Assembly (NCBI GenBank): GCA_022419385.1
Contig: JAJUBI010000006.1
Coordinates: 1,178,001-1,242,000, forward strand
DNA: 64,000 nucleotides
Direction: 5' to 3'
Source of the DNA: Paraconiothyrium sp. Pb-2020
Taxonomy: Eukaryota; Ascomycota; Dothideomycetes; Pleosporales; Didymosphaeriaceae
Shown piece by piece: positions 45,591 to 57,716 of this stretch. The notes under the pieces were generated by a model that was not told the origin of the DNA, did no database searches, and saw nothing but the letters and a program-made list of their open reading frames with translations. Position 1 is the stretch's first letter; every line of letters starts with the position of its first letter. Position numbers and translations under genes: made by a program.

Positions 45591-47243
45591 ATGCTTAACC
45601 CCACAATGGCATTGAAGCATCTGATTCCCCTTCTTTCTATGTCCTTAGCATCACTCGCACAGAATTATACGCAGGGCTTAGAGATGTCCACAGGATTTGC
45701 GCCTGTAAGCATCCACTTAGAGCTTCTACAGCAACAACTAATTATTCAATCAGTGCGATGCCCTCATATCCGTCGGTCTGAGAAACCGCATCCTGACCGC
45801 CTCATCAGAGGAGTATGAGCCACGCATCCAGTCATGGTGGTCTGCCAACACACGCCAACACCCTTGGTGTCTCTTTCAGCCTCGAACAACTGAGGAAGTC
45901 TCCATCGGTATCAGCACCCTACAGAAAGCCGGAAATGGAGCCGGCGACTGGCATATAGCTATTCGGAGCGGTGGACATGGCTGGCCTGGATCCAACAATA
46001 TTGACAAAGGCGTCACGATCGATCTTGGACACATGAACAATTCTTGGTACGATGCCGAGCACAAGCATGCTAGTATTGAGCCCGGGGCGCATTGGAAGGA
46101 TGTCTACCTCAACTTGCTGGACAAGTACAATGTCACGGTGACTGGCGGCCGAGATGGCGATGTTGGCGTGGGCGGCTTCTTGCTCGGGGGCGGGATCTCG
46201 TACTACACTGGTACCAACGGATTTGGGTGCGACACTGTTCTTAATTATGAACTTGTTCTCGCCAATGGTACGATCATCCAAGCAAACGCCCAAGATAACG
46301 CAGACCTTTTCAAAGCGCTCAAGGGCGGCGGTCCCAACTTCGGCATCGTCACACGCTTCGACGTCGAAGCGATGTCGGCTGTTGAATTGGCGTACGGACA
46401 TAATGTGGTCTCGTTAGATCATTCTGATGAGATTATGGACGGTGTAGTCGCCTTCACGGAATATGTTGCAGAGCGACCGCACGATCACATGTTCGTGCTA
46501 TACGAGCACTCTCCCGAGATGAACGGTACCATCATCCTAAGCGTCACCGCGAACACGCAGGGAGATATGAACACCACGTCCTTCGATGACTTGCGGAAAA
46601 TCCCGACCCTCTCATCGTCCTGGGACAAGATGTCTCTCGCGGATGCGGCAAATGCCTCGCAGGTATCTTCTGGTTATCGGTAAGGTTATCCTCCCTGTGT
46701 TAACCCCTTGGCCCTTCCGGTCAGCCATCGTTAACGAATTGGTACAGTTCCGCCGGCTCAACCCTCGCCTTCCTCTCATCCACATCGATCCTTCGCCACG
46801 CCGCGCAGCTCCACACCGACCTTGTGAACCGCCTAACCACCCTCCTTGGCGCCTCCGGCTTCCTCTCTAGCATTATCCTGCAACCTATGCCGACCCTCTA
46901 CTCTGACATCTCCACCTCCAAGGGCGGCTCGATGCTTCCGCCCTTCCCCTCCAACGCGATCATGTGGACGGGCGGTGTCGGCGTGAGCGGCTCTGACGCT
47001 CAACTTGCAATCGCGGAAACGGAGCTTTTGGCTATGACGGCGGAGCTGGGGAGAGCTGCTAAAGAAGATGGCGTGCTTTTGGAATTGCAGTATATGAATT
47101 ATGCGCATCCGGGTCAGGATGCATTGGGGAGCTATGGGGAGAGTAAGGTAAAGTTCATGAAGAAAGTGGCTGAAGAGGTTGATCCTGGTTATTTCTGGCA
47201 GGAAAGGGCGCCGGGAGGTTTCAAGTTGAATAGGGTTAGGTAG
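45591..47243 (+). CDS. Secreted FAD-linked oxidoreductase, berberine-bridge-enzyme-like
   Basis: 511 residues in three exons (45591-45704, 45754-46679, 46748-47243). A signal peptide (ALKHLIPLLSMSLASLAQ) leads into the PCMH/FAD_binding_4 domain: AIRSGGHGWPGSNN (the His of GGH is the 8-alpha-linked FAD site), GVTIDLGHM, GFLLGGGISYYTGTNGFGCD (Cys next to Asp suits a second, 6-S-cysteinyl FAD link), VLNYELVLANG, and LFKALKGGGPNFGIVTRFD. The C-terminal BBE motif region is present (YMNYAHPGQDALGSYGESK, then DPGYFWQERAPGGF). Such enzymes oxidise sugars, alcohols or metabolite intermediates with O2. No metabolite gene cluster is adjacent. ATG 45591 or 45606 may be used. Confidence 0.9.
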
Positions 47244-47999
47244 ACTAAAGATGATAAGGTGACGAGATGTAAGGAAAGTGGATGTGGAGAGGCTCGTTCG
47301 TATGGACCGGCGTTTCTTCATGGATTGAACTGGGTATATAGTAGCAAAAATAGAAAAGAAAAGGATGTCCCTGGGTTTCGTCGAAGATCACCTGTTGGGT
47401 TGAGGACTTGTGCATGGATACCAAAATCCCGAGAATCCTGAGGTTTGTCCTGAAACTCGGCATAACGCCATGTGTAAACTCAATAAACATATAAACGTCA
47501 GCATCATGGTTTCAACATTATACCGTGTCTGTCGTATCCCATAGAGGGTAGCATCTCAGTGTGGACTCAGCGAGTTTTGAATCGAGCGGGTTCAACCATG
47601 TCAAAGTTGTCGTTCTTGCACCGCTCGCGTGCTGGTCATCACCTGAAAATCAATTGTAGTTGTTCGGATCATGAGCGCTCTTCCGGGTCATTGTCATAGC
47701 ATGCTGAGGTAAGACACACGTCGCGCCCTTTCCTGATGTTGGAGCCTTGCGCTACATCACGTCATCGAGTACAGCGGCCATTGGCGGGGCGCTAGTGGGG
47801 TAGATGATGATGAGGGGCTAGTACGAGCATACGTGATATCACGGTTGAATTTACAAGCAGCAGCTTACACATCATTTCCTTTCCCAAAGATCCTATAAAT
47901 CTAATATTCAAAGTCTCATACAGCAAGACATTGAACATCACATTCGCACTTTCCTGTCTATACACATTCCATACTCAACACAAGAAAGCAGAAGCAAGC
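47244..47999. promoter_or_regulatory. Promoter region of the GST gene, TATA-like box
   Basis: 756 bp between the oxidase and GST genes. TATAAAT at 47894-47900, about 105 nt before the GST ATG, is a good TATA candidate. No other element is certain. Confidence 0.5.
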
Positions 48000-48889
48000 A
48001 TGTCGTCCTACCATTACACCTCCGAAACGCCCGCGGAAGTAAAGAATGCACAGGGTTTGCATCTAATTACACAGAACACGCCGAACGGTCAGGCCGTCCA
48101 GATCTTCCTCGAGGAGCTGAAAGATGCGTACGGCACCCAGTGGACAACCAGCGTCATCGACATTTCTACCAACGTCCAGAAATCAGACTGTTTCCTCCGC
48201 CTTGATCCCAACGGTACCCCCGCCCTTCCTCTTGAGTCCTCCCCTTTTCACAACGGAAACCTAACATAGTCGTGTATATAAGGCCGCATCCCCATCCTAG
48301 TAGACAACACTCAATCGCCCCCCTTCACCGTACACGAGACCTCAGCCGAGCTCTTCTACCTTCTCAAATTCGCCGACAAGCAGGACAAATTCGGCTTCAC
48401 CAACGACCTCGAGCGCAACCAGGCGTTGCAGTGGACCTTCTTTTGGCACGGCAGCGGCGCCCCGTATCAGGGGCAGGTAAACCATTTCTCGCGTGCGGCG
48501 CCAGAGAAGATTCCGTATGCAATTACGAGGTTTAGAAACGAGTACGTACCTCCTTGGAGTTGCCCTTCTTTTGCGTTCTTGGAACTAGGTTAGGTTGGAA
48601 CGAAAGGTGCTGATGATTGATTAGAACACTGCGCGTCTTCGGTGTGCTCGAAATTCATCTTTCCGGAAAGTACAGCGGTGAGCCGCGTGAGTACCTTGCT
48701 GGCAATGGCAAGGGCAAGTATAGTGTCGCGGACGTGAAGACGTGGCCGTGGGTGAAGAACTGGGAAAGCGGCTTCACGAAGGAGGAGGTTAGCGACTTCC
48801 CGCATCTGTTGAAGTGGATCGATAGGATTGCGGAGAGGCCCGCAGTTCAGAGGGGAATCGGAGAGGCGTACGCGAAGAAGACCATCTAA
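48000..48889 (+). CDS. Glutathione S-transferase, Ure2-type
   Basis: 245 residues in three exons (48000-48213, 48283-48541, 48625-48889). The thioredoxin-like N-domain reads LHLITQNTPNGQAVQIFLEE, then LDPNGRIPILVDN (the cis-Pro motif), and HETSAELFYLLKFAD (the Glu-Ser glutathione-binding pair is replaced by ETSAE-type sequence). The C-domain has QWTFFWHGSGAPYQGQVNHF, typical of the Ure2p-like/GTT class of fungal GSTs. Expected role is conjugation or peroxidase activity in detoxification of electrophiles. The TATA-like box upstream agrees with inducible control. An internal ATG start is chosen because the upstream in-frame ATG at 47931 lies between the TATA box and the conserved N-terminus. 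Confidence 0.92.
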
Positions 48890-49111
48890 CGGGGCAGACC
48901 GAAAAGGAATTTTTAATGAGATAGGACGATGCAATGGAATTTGTAATGCCGTGTGCGCATGTGTACGTAAACGTGATAACCATTGCCACCCAATGCAAAA
49001 CATGTCAGACAAACATGATCCATCAGCCGTGTATGCAACCTCCACACCATCGTCAACCCTTCGTACATCATGCATGTTAGCCATGTTCATCGTAAGCCCT
49101 TCTCGAAATCA

Positions 49112-51396
49112 TCACTTCACGCTCTCCGCCTCCTTGGTCTCCCCATCCCTCTCTACATCATAGTCAAACAAACGCTCTTTCCTCCCCTCAGCCGGCACCT
49201 CCGCGGGCGCCGTCCGCGCACTGCTCAATGGCTTCGACCCGAGGTCTACAAACCCATCCTTCTCTCTCTTGAACTCTTCTGCACGTTTGAAATCCCCTGG
49301 CGACGGCTCACTTGGCAGTGCCGGGCTCTGCATCGGCGTGCCAGAAGCACTCCTACTCGCCTGCCAGCCCTTCTTCTTCTCGCTTGCCCACGCACCCCAC
49401 GAAGAAAGGTACGCGCCTGCTCGTGTGGACGCGGCTTGGATGTTTGCTTGCGCATGGATCAATTTCGGGTTTGGCTCTGAGATGACGGGACTGCTAGGCT
49501 CGCTTTCTTTCGCTAGGCGGTTCTCTTCTTGTCTTTTCCGCTGCGCTTCACGGACGGCTTCCATTTGCGCCCAGAGGCTGTCGAAGGCGGAGGAAACTTT
49601 CTTCTGGCCTACGGCGAGCTGTTTGCCAATTGCTTCACGGGAGTTTTGTAGGCGCTCGTCGAGTTGCAGGTGTTCTATTTGCCTATGCGGTACGCAAGCA
49701 TTAGCACGCAGACAGTGACGCTAGCTATTTGGAAGGTGGAGTTGGAGAACAGCCTGACGGGATAAATCGGCTTAGTGTCTCCTAGATACTTGCGAGAGAA
49801 AGAGGGACTTACTGCGCGAGACGTCGTTGGACGTCTTCGATGCTGAGACCGCCTGAGCAGGGATGTTTTGGTTCGACGATGTCAAAGAGGTGCGAGTCGG
49901 TAAATTTGTTCCATATACGGAAATTTTCTGTCTGCATCCATGCGTGAATATAATTGTTTGAGAATTCTCCTGCTGGGTCGCCCTCGTGCTCCGTGATGAT
50001 TCTCTCTTTATCCTTGTTCTTCTCTTGGTAAGATTTGAATTTCACGGCGCTCAGCATCGCGAGTAGGTACTCTTCGAATTGCATCCGAATAAATTCTTCG
50101 CTACCGGCATATCCATGGTCCTTAGGCCGGCTGGGGTTGGACTCATCCCAGGTGTCGTGGACGGTTTGTGTCAAAAAGTCTATCCACCGGCGGTCTGGCG
50201 TTGATAGTGCGAGAGCGTGTTGCAGCGAGGTGGATGTGATATTGACAGAATGTTCGTCCAGATTGATCAATATATCGCTATATCGATCTCTTTGCTGTAG
50301 CAGCAGTGAATTCGTCGAGCCTACGATGTATGACTTTGTGTCTTGATCGGCCAATACGTCGAGCTGCTGTAATGGAGTGTACGGACCGAAAAGCGAGCCT
50401 TTGCCAAACAGCTGGAGAGGGAGACCCATGTATGTGAGTACTAAGTGGAGGTCAGCGAGCACTGGATTTGACGATGGGGTAACTGACAGGAGGAACGCTG
50501 CGATGTCCTGAGGGACGTAGGCATGACGAGCTTCATCTCGCATGAGTTGAACTTGGGATCAGCAGAATCTTGGAGGTGGCGAATAAGGCCGGGTATCAGA
50601 GAAATCAAAGCAAACTGCATCATGCACAATCGCTCACAATGCGAGCCGAAGAAAAGCATCTGCAGGGTGTCAGCTGATTGCTCCTTTCTGCATGCAAGAT
50701 CATACCTTTGGTTGAAGTAAAGCGCACTTAAAAAGGACGAGCGTCTGCCACTTGAATTCATGGATCATCTCTCGCAGAGAAATGCCAAAGTAGTGGTCCG
50801 CTTCTCCCTCCTGGTTCTTGAGCAATGTGGGGAGACTCTCCGAGAATCGTTGCAAGATGTCGACATCAGTAAAGTCCCTCTGAGCGAACCATGCCGCTGT
50901 GACGACCCCCAATTGTGCCTTGATAGCTCCAAAGTACTGCGGGCTGTCGCTAATGACTACAACCGCCTTCTGCACCGTACTCCTTGTAACCTCAGCCGGT
51001 CGTTCAATCAGCTTGCTGGCATCCAGCTGTCGCGTACACGATATGCCAAAGAGGCTTGAAGCGGGGTGTTCTGAGGTCTCGGCGCGTCGCAGTGTGAAAT
51101 AGGAGTAGTCTTCGGTGGAGCTGTAAGCTGTCAGCTATGCTGCTGTAGCTGCTTGGAAGGACCATGTTGGAGGGAGTATTTACGCATGCGCACCGTCACT
51201 CAGCGCCATAAATGGCAGGTTCGACCACTCATTCTCGACGGCCGGGTCTGCGCCGCCTTCTTCGACGCCAAACCATCTCTCCACTTCCGGTCCCCTGCAT
51301 CATCATCAGCAAATTGCGCCCTGGCGTTGCCCCTCTTGCCATTACCCACCTTGCGTGATGGAAGTCAACAATGCAAATTAGAGGCGCGAATGCCAT
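49112..51396 (-). CDS. AVL9: Avl9, DENN-related late secretory pathway protein
   Basis: 647 residues in six exons (51396-51350, 51294-51184, 51120-50706, 50659-50488, 50440-49813, 49682-49112). The start MAFAPLICIVDFHHARGPEV is the family hallmark. Next come the uDENN part (GADPAVENEW, STEDYSYFTLRRAE, LFGISCTRQLDASKL, VTRSTVQKAVVVISDSPQYF), the cDENN core (MLFFGSHCERLCMMQFALIS, LVMPTSLRTSQRSS, LTYMGLPLQLFGKGSLFGPY) and a C-terminal helical tail with an Ala/Glu/Lys-rich coiled coil. Yeast Avl9 acts in exocytic vesicle formation with Apl2/Vps1 and belongs to the longin-DENN group, which often serves Rab GTPases. The frame starting MRDEARHAY at 50543 is a shadow: correct splicing across 50487-50441 stays in the SLRTSQRSS frame. 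Confidence 0.9.
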
Positions 51397-52245
51397 CCTC
51401 TTCAATTGTCCCAGCTGCTCGCTATCGACGTGCGAGTTTGATGTCGAGTCGAAGGGCGGCCATCAGACATAAGACGGGATCTTGGTCTCTTGGTTACGAG
51501 TGGATAGGGCGCTTATCGATAAAGGGATGCTTGACAGGGATCCGTTGAGCATTCACGCACGGTCCATCGATGCGGCTCCATGTGACGGAATGCACACCTG
51601 GCATCGATACAGGAAGTTCCTTGATGTGAACGCACCTTTGTCGTCTTTTACTTCGCCTATGTTTTTTGTCGTTCCAGGCCTCGCATTGAACTACGATGAC
51701 CCCAGGCCATGTGACCCGGGGTTTGCAGGTGGGCATTCATGGCTGCACTACGGTCGATCGCGCACATGATCTGCAAAATCACACCGCTTGGGGGATCCAT
51801 CTTGGAGCCGGCAAGGATACCCACGGGCGAAGATATCCATTTCCAGCCGATGACGCCATTTCTGATCTCTCGTGGTCGATCGCTTGTGTACTTTTGTTTT
51901 ATATCATGATCTTTCTATAGGCCAAAACGTAGGAGTTCAAGGAAGCAACACAACTCGCGCGCAGGCTACGATGACCTTGCTTCGAGCCATCTCACTGACC
52001 AAATCAACCTAACACTGGAACCTTATCCCAACATGCCATTCCTCCTGTACCCGCGCTCGTGCAAATCCAATCCCAGTGGAGACTGCTCGTCACTCCGCTC
52101 CTCTATCCCACTGCCAGTGGTATGTTCAAAAATTAAGCCTAAGGAAATATGTCCAGCCTTCGCCTGGGAGGAAGAAGAAATATCATAGCCGGGTTCCCAA
52201 ATGCAGAGCTACCGTATCCCGCGAAGTAAATGTAAGTTACCGAGA
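51397..52245. other. Intergenic, AVL9 promoter and HOG1 3' flank
   Basis: 0.85 kb between two minus-strand genes. Plus-strand frames at 51153-51920 have no motif. Nothing else is seen. Confidence 0.45.
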
Positions 52246-53699
52246 TTAACTACCGTTCTCCTCGCCTTGCGCAGCGGCGTCAACGTTATGGTAGTCGAGG
52301 ATTTCCGAGTACCTGGAACCCTGTTAGTAGCTAGCCTCAAGGCTGATAACGCGAACGCCTACATCATGATCTTCCACGTGTCAACAGGGAGATCCGCATC
52401 GTTGAAAGACCAGTCGAATTTCTCTTCGGCGACTGGCTCATCGGTGGGGTCGTGGTAGGGAGCAAGGTATGGGTGGGCGAGGGCCTGTTCGGCTCGGACG
52501 CGCTTCTTGGGGTCGAAGACCAGCATGTTCTCGAGCAGGTCGATGGCTGCAGATCATTAGATATTTCAAGATTTGAATGGTTCTATTTGACGTAACATAC
52601 CTGCTGGCTCAGCGTTCTTGAACTTGTTCGCCAGAGGTTGGCGTTCGCGCTTGGGCAGGGATTGGACGAAACGTAATGTCTAACCGGCGTTAATGACGGA
52701 CACACTGACTAGTTGTGGCAATCTTACGTTTTCGCTGCAAATGGTCTGGATAACATCATCTGGAGGTGTTCCCAAAAGTTCCGTGATGATGGAAAATTGG
52801 TTCACATGGTCTTTGCCGGGAAAGAGGGGCTTGCCCTCCAGCATTTCCGCAAAGATGCAGCCCGCGCTCCAGATGTCAACCTCCACATCGTACTTTTGCC
52901 ATGTGAGCATAATCTCCGGTGCTCGGTAGTAACGGGTCGAGACATAGCCCGTCATCTGGGGATCTTGTATACGGGCCAATCCAAAATCGCAAATCTTAAG
53001 ATCGCAGTTCTCGTTGACTAGGATGTTGCTAGGCTTCAGGTCTCGGTGAACGACGCCGGCGGAGTGGACATATTTCAGTCCACGCTATTGAGGTCAGTGG
53101 GTATCTGTTCATGTGAAGGTCGCCACCTACCAGAATCTGGTAAAGGAAGTATTGAATAAACTGCTTCTCGAGCGGTCTCGAGGTTAGCAGACGGTGGAGA
53201 TCAGTCCCGAGAAGTTCGGTGACGAAGTAGCTAAATGCGTCAGTTTGAGTTGGAGAAGGAGGTGCGATTTGCATACATATCCTCGAGAGGGGAGATGAAA
53301 ATGTCACTCAGGCTGATGACCTGCTTTTGTTAGGGCGTGCCGCACACTATGGTGATGATACACACGTTCTCGTGCCTGAGATGCTTAAGAAGCTTCAATT
53401 CGCGGTATGTGCGTTTCGACAGAACCGGGGTGCTGAAGGGCTTCATGATCTTCTTGATGGCGACGGCCTGGCTGGTGAGCTGGTCCTTTGCCGAACTGGC
53501 AACTGATTAGCTTGCCGCCAGTCGTATGTATTGCTGTACATACCAGACAAGACCAAACGCGCCCATGCCCACTGGCTGCAGATCGGTGTACCTTCACACG
53601 TCAGTTTTTTCGCGCGGGCGCAAAGCGGGGTTCTCGCGCGTACCTGCTTGTTATCTCAAAGGTCGTGCCAAAGATCTGCGCGCGTACGAATTCGGCCAT
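52246..53699 (-). CDS. HOG1: Stress-activated MAP kinase Hog1
   Basis: A p38-type MAPK in about nine exons. The start is [19 protein letters not shown]. The Gly loop is GMGAFGLVC, then the [13 protein letters not shown] lysine, [13 protein letters not shown] catalytic loop, [20 protein letters not shown] with the TGY dual-phosphorylation site, and the docking/CD region. The last intron (52362-52313) splits the codon after WKIM; a short final exon adds [13 protein letters not shown] and ends at TAA 52246-52248. Reading straight through would wrongly stop at TAG 52359. The kinase is activated by Pbs2 in response to osmotic and oxidative stress and enters the nucleus. The length, about 357 residues, matches other fungal Hog1 proteins. 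It is head to head with the G-alpha gene. Confidence 0.97.
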
Positions 53700-56397
53700 G
53701 GTGGGCGGTAGTGGATAGTCGAAGCGGTGGTGGATTGAGTGTGCAGAGTGCGGTGTGAGGGTGTTGTTGTGGTGGGGTCGCCGGTTTGCGATACACCGGG
53801 CTAGGTGAAGTGAGCGGCGCGGGTAATTGGATCGGGGATTAATGCCGCGGACCTAGGGCAGGTCAAAGAGGCAACACCAGGCTTTCCAGAAGAGCCAGCA
53901 GAGAGTGGGCGGACGGGCTGGCCGAACGTTCGTCTTGCTGAGGTTCCTGTGGCGGTGGGGGGGACGCGCACGGAAGAAGGTAGTAGCGCGCGCCGAGTGA
54001 AGGGATGGAGGGGTGAGGCACGGGTTCGCTGTGGCGGGACGGGATGGCGATCACTGCCGGGAGCGAGGGGTACACACGCAAAGGTTATGGAGATGCGGAG
54101 GGTGAAGGAAAGGGACGAAGAATGAAATCGAGGGGCACACCAGAATAGACGGCCAGAGCCCGTGCCCGTTTAGCAGGTTTCGCACAGAAGCTGGCTAGAT
54201 TCGATTTACGGCGACGTCATCGACGATGTACTTAGAGTGGGCCTCGATGGTTTCCCATGCCTGCCGTTTGCTGTCCTGCACCGTACTTTCCCCATGTAGT
54301 CCTACACAACACTAGCAAACCTCCATCCCACCTTCTTCAAAGTTGTATACCTTGCATCGCTGGTTTTCTTACATCTTTGTCTCGCGTGCTTTGCGCTGCC
54401 TTTGCCTTCATCCTACCTACTGACCGCCGCCGGGCCTCGTGCGCGCCTGCGAGCAACAAGTGGATATATCCCGGACAACGACTCAGATGGCAATGTCGAA
54501 TGGCTAGCGTCAATGGAGCCATGCATTCTCAATCGCAGCTTGCCATAGCAGGCCAACGTCTGTCTCAACTTTCAAGGCTGCCTGGCTGTACTGCTCCGAC
54601 ACGATACGAGACTCCCCGATTTGCTGGCGGGGCGCCGTCCAGCTGCAGCTAATATCGTTCTTCGCGAGCTCTATCAGCAAGCCATGTAGGGGCTTCACGT
54701 TTGATGAAAGGGGGTCTCAGTCACTCGTGGTCATCCAATACGGGAAATGGCCTTTGTTCTCAGACAGCGTGCTGCAAACGTGCCGATGTCGCGGATTCTG
54801 CGGGGGCGGCAATGCCTTTGCTGGGCGACTGCTTCAGTCGAGGTGTCGAGGATGGCCGCAAGGCATCTCCTCGGCACGCCCACAACGGGCTCGGCTACGG
54901 CGAACCCTGCGGCTGCGCTTCTTCAATCGGTGCGGACAAGGTGAGCTGACGGTTGCTTGGGCAGGCACCTGATAGTTATGTATGGCTGTATCTGAAAGTA
55001 TCGGGCTAAGGGATGGCTGTGCTGCATCGAGTTAGAAGGAGAGGGGAGAGGAATCCGCGCAACAGCCAGCAAGGCTCCGGTAGGTGGAGTTTCTGCGGAT
55101 GCACTCGTCGCAGCGGCTGGTGCTGGCGCCCATTGCCAGCTTGTCGTCATTGCGACGATGGCGGTGTCGCTCGGAGATGAGAGATGACGGGGCGTTTAAT
55201 CTGTGCCTGACTGCAGTGACGAAGGCTCGTGGGGATGGCAGATATTATGTACAGCGGCCTGTGTGCCATGGTGCCTAATTTAGATGGCGAGAGGGTCGAG
55301 CTCCTGGCTAAGCCTGCACGTCAGTTACTGCTTCAGGGCTGCCGCGACGAAAGCGACGGTGAGCCTGCGGATGGGGGTTCACTTCTGTGGCGCATCTCGA
55401 CCATGATGAATCATTGACGCGCAGCTCCCCTGCGGCGAAGGGGCTGCAGCGTCAGTATCGCCGCGCGAAGGCAGATGCTTACCGCGTGCTTGGCCGCGGT
55501 GAAATGGCTCAAGTCAGAAGCACTGTGAATGAAGCCGTTGGGGAACTGCTGCGGTCCAATAGCGCGCGGCCGCTGCGAGCGCCCAATCTACCTCCCACTG
55601 CAGCGAGCGTCTCCCCGCTGTGTCCCGACAGCACATCTCCTCGTTGCCCTGCCGTACACTGCTTTCTGGTACCGACGGGCTATTTGCTGCCATTGCTGCG
55701 TGTGCTGGCCTGGCAATCGATACGCCGTCTCGGAGCCGGCTTGCTGAACGAGCAGTACAAACTTGGGGGCTTAGCTTTAACACAAGGTTGCTCCTTCCCA
55801 GCGCGGCGGTTGTCCACAGCAGCCGTCGAGCCCACCCCTTCGACCACCACTACCACCCCAACTCCACAACAAGCTGCGCAGCCCGACCACCAGCTGCTAT
55901 CCGCCCTCCCCCCGCCCTCCTGGAGCCTGCGGCGTCGACAGCGGTTTGCGCGCTCGTACCCCAAGTGAGTGTGCCTTGCTGCTGCTCAGCTGCACTGCAC
56001 TGCACTGCACTGCTAGAGGGGGCTACCTGCCTGCGCACTGGCCCCGTCACCCCGACCTGGACTGCTACCGCGACCTCGACCATCGCACACCTCGACCCTC
56101 CACACCCCAACCGCCCCGTAGCGCCCCGCGCGCAAGCGTCGATACGCACTCGCCCCGGTTCACAGTCGCAGCACGTTGCTTTCGTGCACCTTCCGTCCAC
56201 GCTCATCTCGGGTCGATCCTCCCGCACTCGGATCGTGTCCCCATCCGGTGAAACCGCTTCGCCATTCACGCTGTCTCTGGACGTCTTCGTTCGCGAGCCA
56301 GAGTTCTGCCATTGTCTCTGTCGAGTGAGGCGGCCGCGCCTGTCAACCCTCCTGCACACGGTTCACGGCCGACCATTCGCTACGAGCAGCCGTCAAT
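53700..56397. promoter_or_regulatory. Long divergent region between HOG1 and the G-alpha gene
   Basis: 2.7 kb, the longest gene-free stretch in the window, GC-rich with pyrimidine tracts toward the G-alpha side (55800-56390). It carries both promoters and probably a long G-alpha leader with upstream open frames. The longest plus-strand frame (55387-55968, 193 codons) is Ser/Pro/Arg-rich without a motif, and I treat it as non-coding. A TGCAC microsatellite lies at 55991-56013. Confidence 0.55.
55991..56013. repeat. TGCAC microsatellite (four units plus TGC)
   Basis: Four perfect TGCAC copies plus a partial unit lie in the probable leader or promoter of the G-alpha gene, about 390 nt before its ATG. 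A 5-nt unit is likely length-polymorphic. Confidence 0.9.
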
Positions 56398-57716
56398 ATG
56401 GGCATTTGCATGTCGAGTGCAGACAACCAGGATGCCGAGCAGAAGAAGCGCAGCCAGGCCATCGACCGGAAGCTCGAGGAGGACTCGCGCCGGTTACGGC
56501 GAGAATGCAAAATCCTTCTGCTGGGTAAGCAGCTGAACGACGCTCCCCTGCGCATTCTAGCTAACACGCGCGTGTAGGCTCTGGCGAGAGCGGCAAGTCC
56601 ACCATCGTCAAGCAGATGAAGATTATACACCAGAATGGTTACACGCAAGAAGAGCTCGCAATGTACCGATTGACCATATATAAGAACGTAATCGACTGCG
56701 CAAAAGCTCTCATCGGCGCCATGCATCAGTTCGAAATCGTCCCAAGCGACTCCAGCAATGAGGAATACTGCCGATATCTGCTCGACTACACCGTCGACCC
56801 TGATCCAGAGAAGCCCCTCGACATACGGGTGGGACAGGCGATAACCTCAGTTTGGCGAGATCCATGCGTGTCAAAAGTCCTGGAGCATTCAAGCGAGTTC
56901 TACCTGATGGACTCTGCACCATAGTATGTCATGTCGTACCCACGCGCATGCGCTTTCGCTAACTCCTGCAGTTTCTTTGACGAAGTGATGCGTATAGCCG
57001 ACCCTAACTACATCCCGATCGAGTCCGATGTCCTGCGCGCGCGTACCAAAACAACGGGTATATACGAGACACGATTCACCATGGGCCAGTTGTCAATACA
57101 GTACGTAGACGCGCTCGGGTGAATCTCAGGTCCTCAGGCTAATATGAAATTGCAGCATGTTTGATGTGGGTGGCCAACGGAGCGAGCGCAAGAAATGGAT
57201 ACACTGTTTCGAAAACGTCACATCTATCATTTTCTGCGTGGCATTGAGCGAGTACGACCAGGTTCTGCTGGAAGAAAGCTCTCAAGTACGGCACTACGGC
57301 TCTAGTCCACGGCTTAGCTGACAGCTTACAGAATCGCATGATGGAAAGTCTGGTGCTGTTCGACTCTGTCGTCAACAGTCGGTGGTTCATGAGGACAAGT
57401 ATAATCCTCTTCTTGAACAAAGTGGATCTGTTCAAGGCCAAGCTCGCGCGCTCACCACTAGGAAACTATTTTCCTGACTACTCTGGAGGCAACGATGTGA
57501 ATCGGGCGGCGAAATACCTGCTCTGGAGATTCAACCAAGTGAATCGAGCCCACCTTAACTTATACCCACAGTACGTACTTTTCCCGCGTCGGCAAGTGCA
57601 CAACTGACTCTGATAGCCTCACACAAGCCACCGATACATCGAATATCCGGCTCGTCTTCGCCGCTGTGAAAGAGACCATATTGCAAAATGCCCTGAAAGA
57701 CTCAGGCATTCTGTAA
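56398..57716 (+). CDS. Heterotrimeric G-protein alpha subunit, group III (GNA-3/GanB type)
   Basis: 356 residues in six exons (56398-56524, 56578-56923, 56972-57100, 57156-57285, 57332-57570, 57617-57716). MGICMSS is an N-myristoylation/palmitoylation start. G1 is [18 protein letters not shown]; the switch I Arg/Thr lie in [13 protein letters not shown]3 is [14 protein letters not shown]4 is FLNKVDLF; G5 lies in FAAVKETI. The C-terminus DSGIL, with no Cys at -4, fits group III rather than group I (CGLI). In Neurospora and Aspergillus this class stimulates adenylate cyclase for carbon sensing, germination and conidiation. It is divergent from HOG1, so osmo-stress and nutrient cAMP signalling genes share one intergenic region. 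Confidence 0.96.

Noticed and set aside
49809..50543. Frame beginning MRDEARHAY as the start of a separate protein
   Set aside because: Family continuity (SLRTSQRSS joined to LTYMGLPLQLFGKGS) shows it is AVL9 read from a shifted frame across an intron.
55387..55968. 193-codon plus-strand frame upstream of the G-alpha gene
   Set aside because: Low-complexity Ser/Pro/Arg sequence with no motif, in a CT-rich region best explained as promoter or leader.
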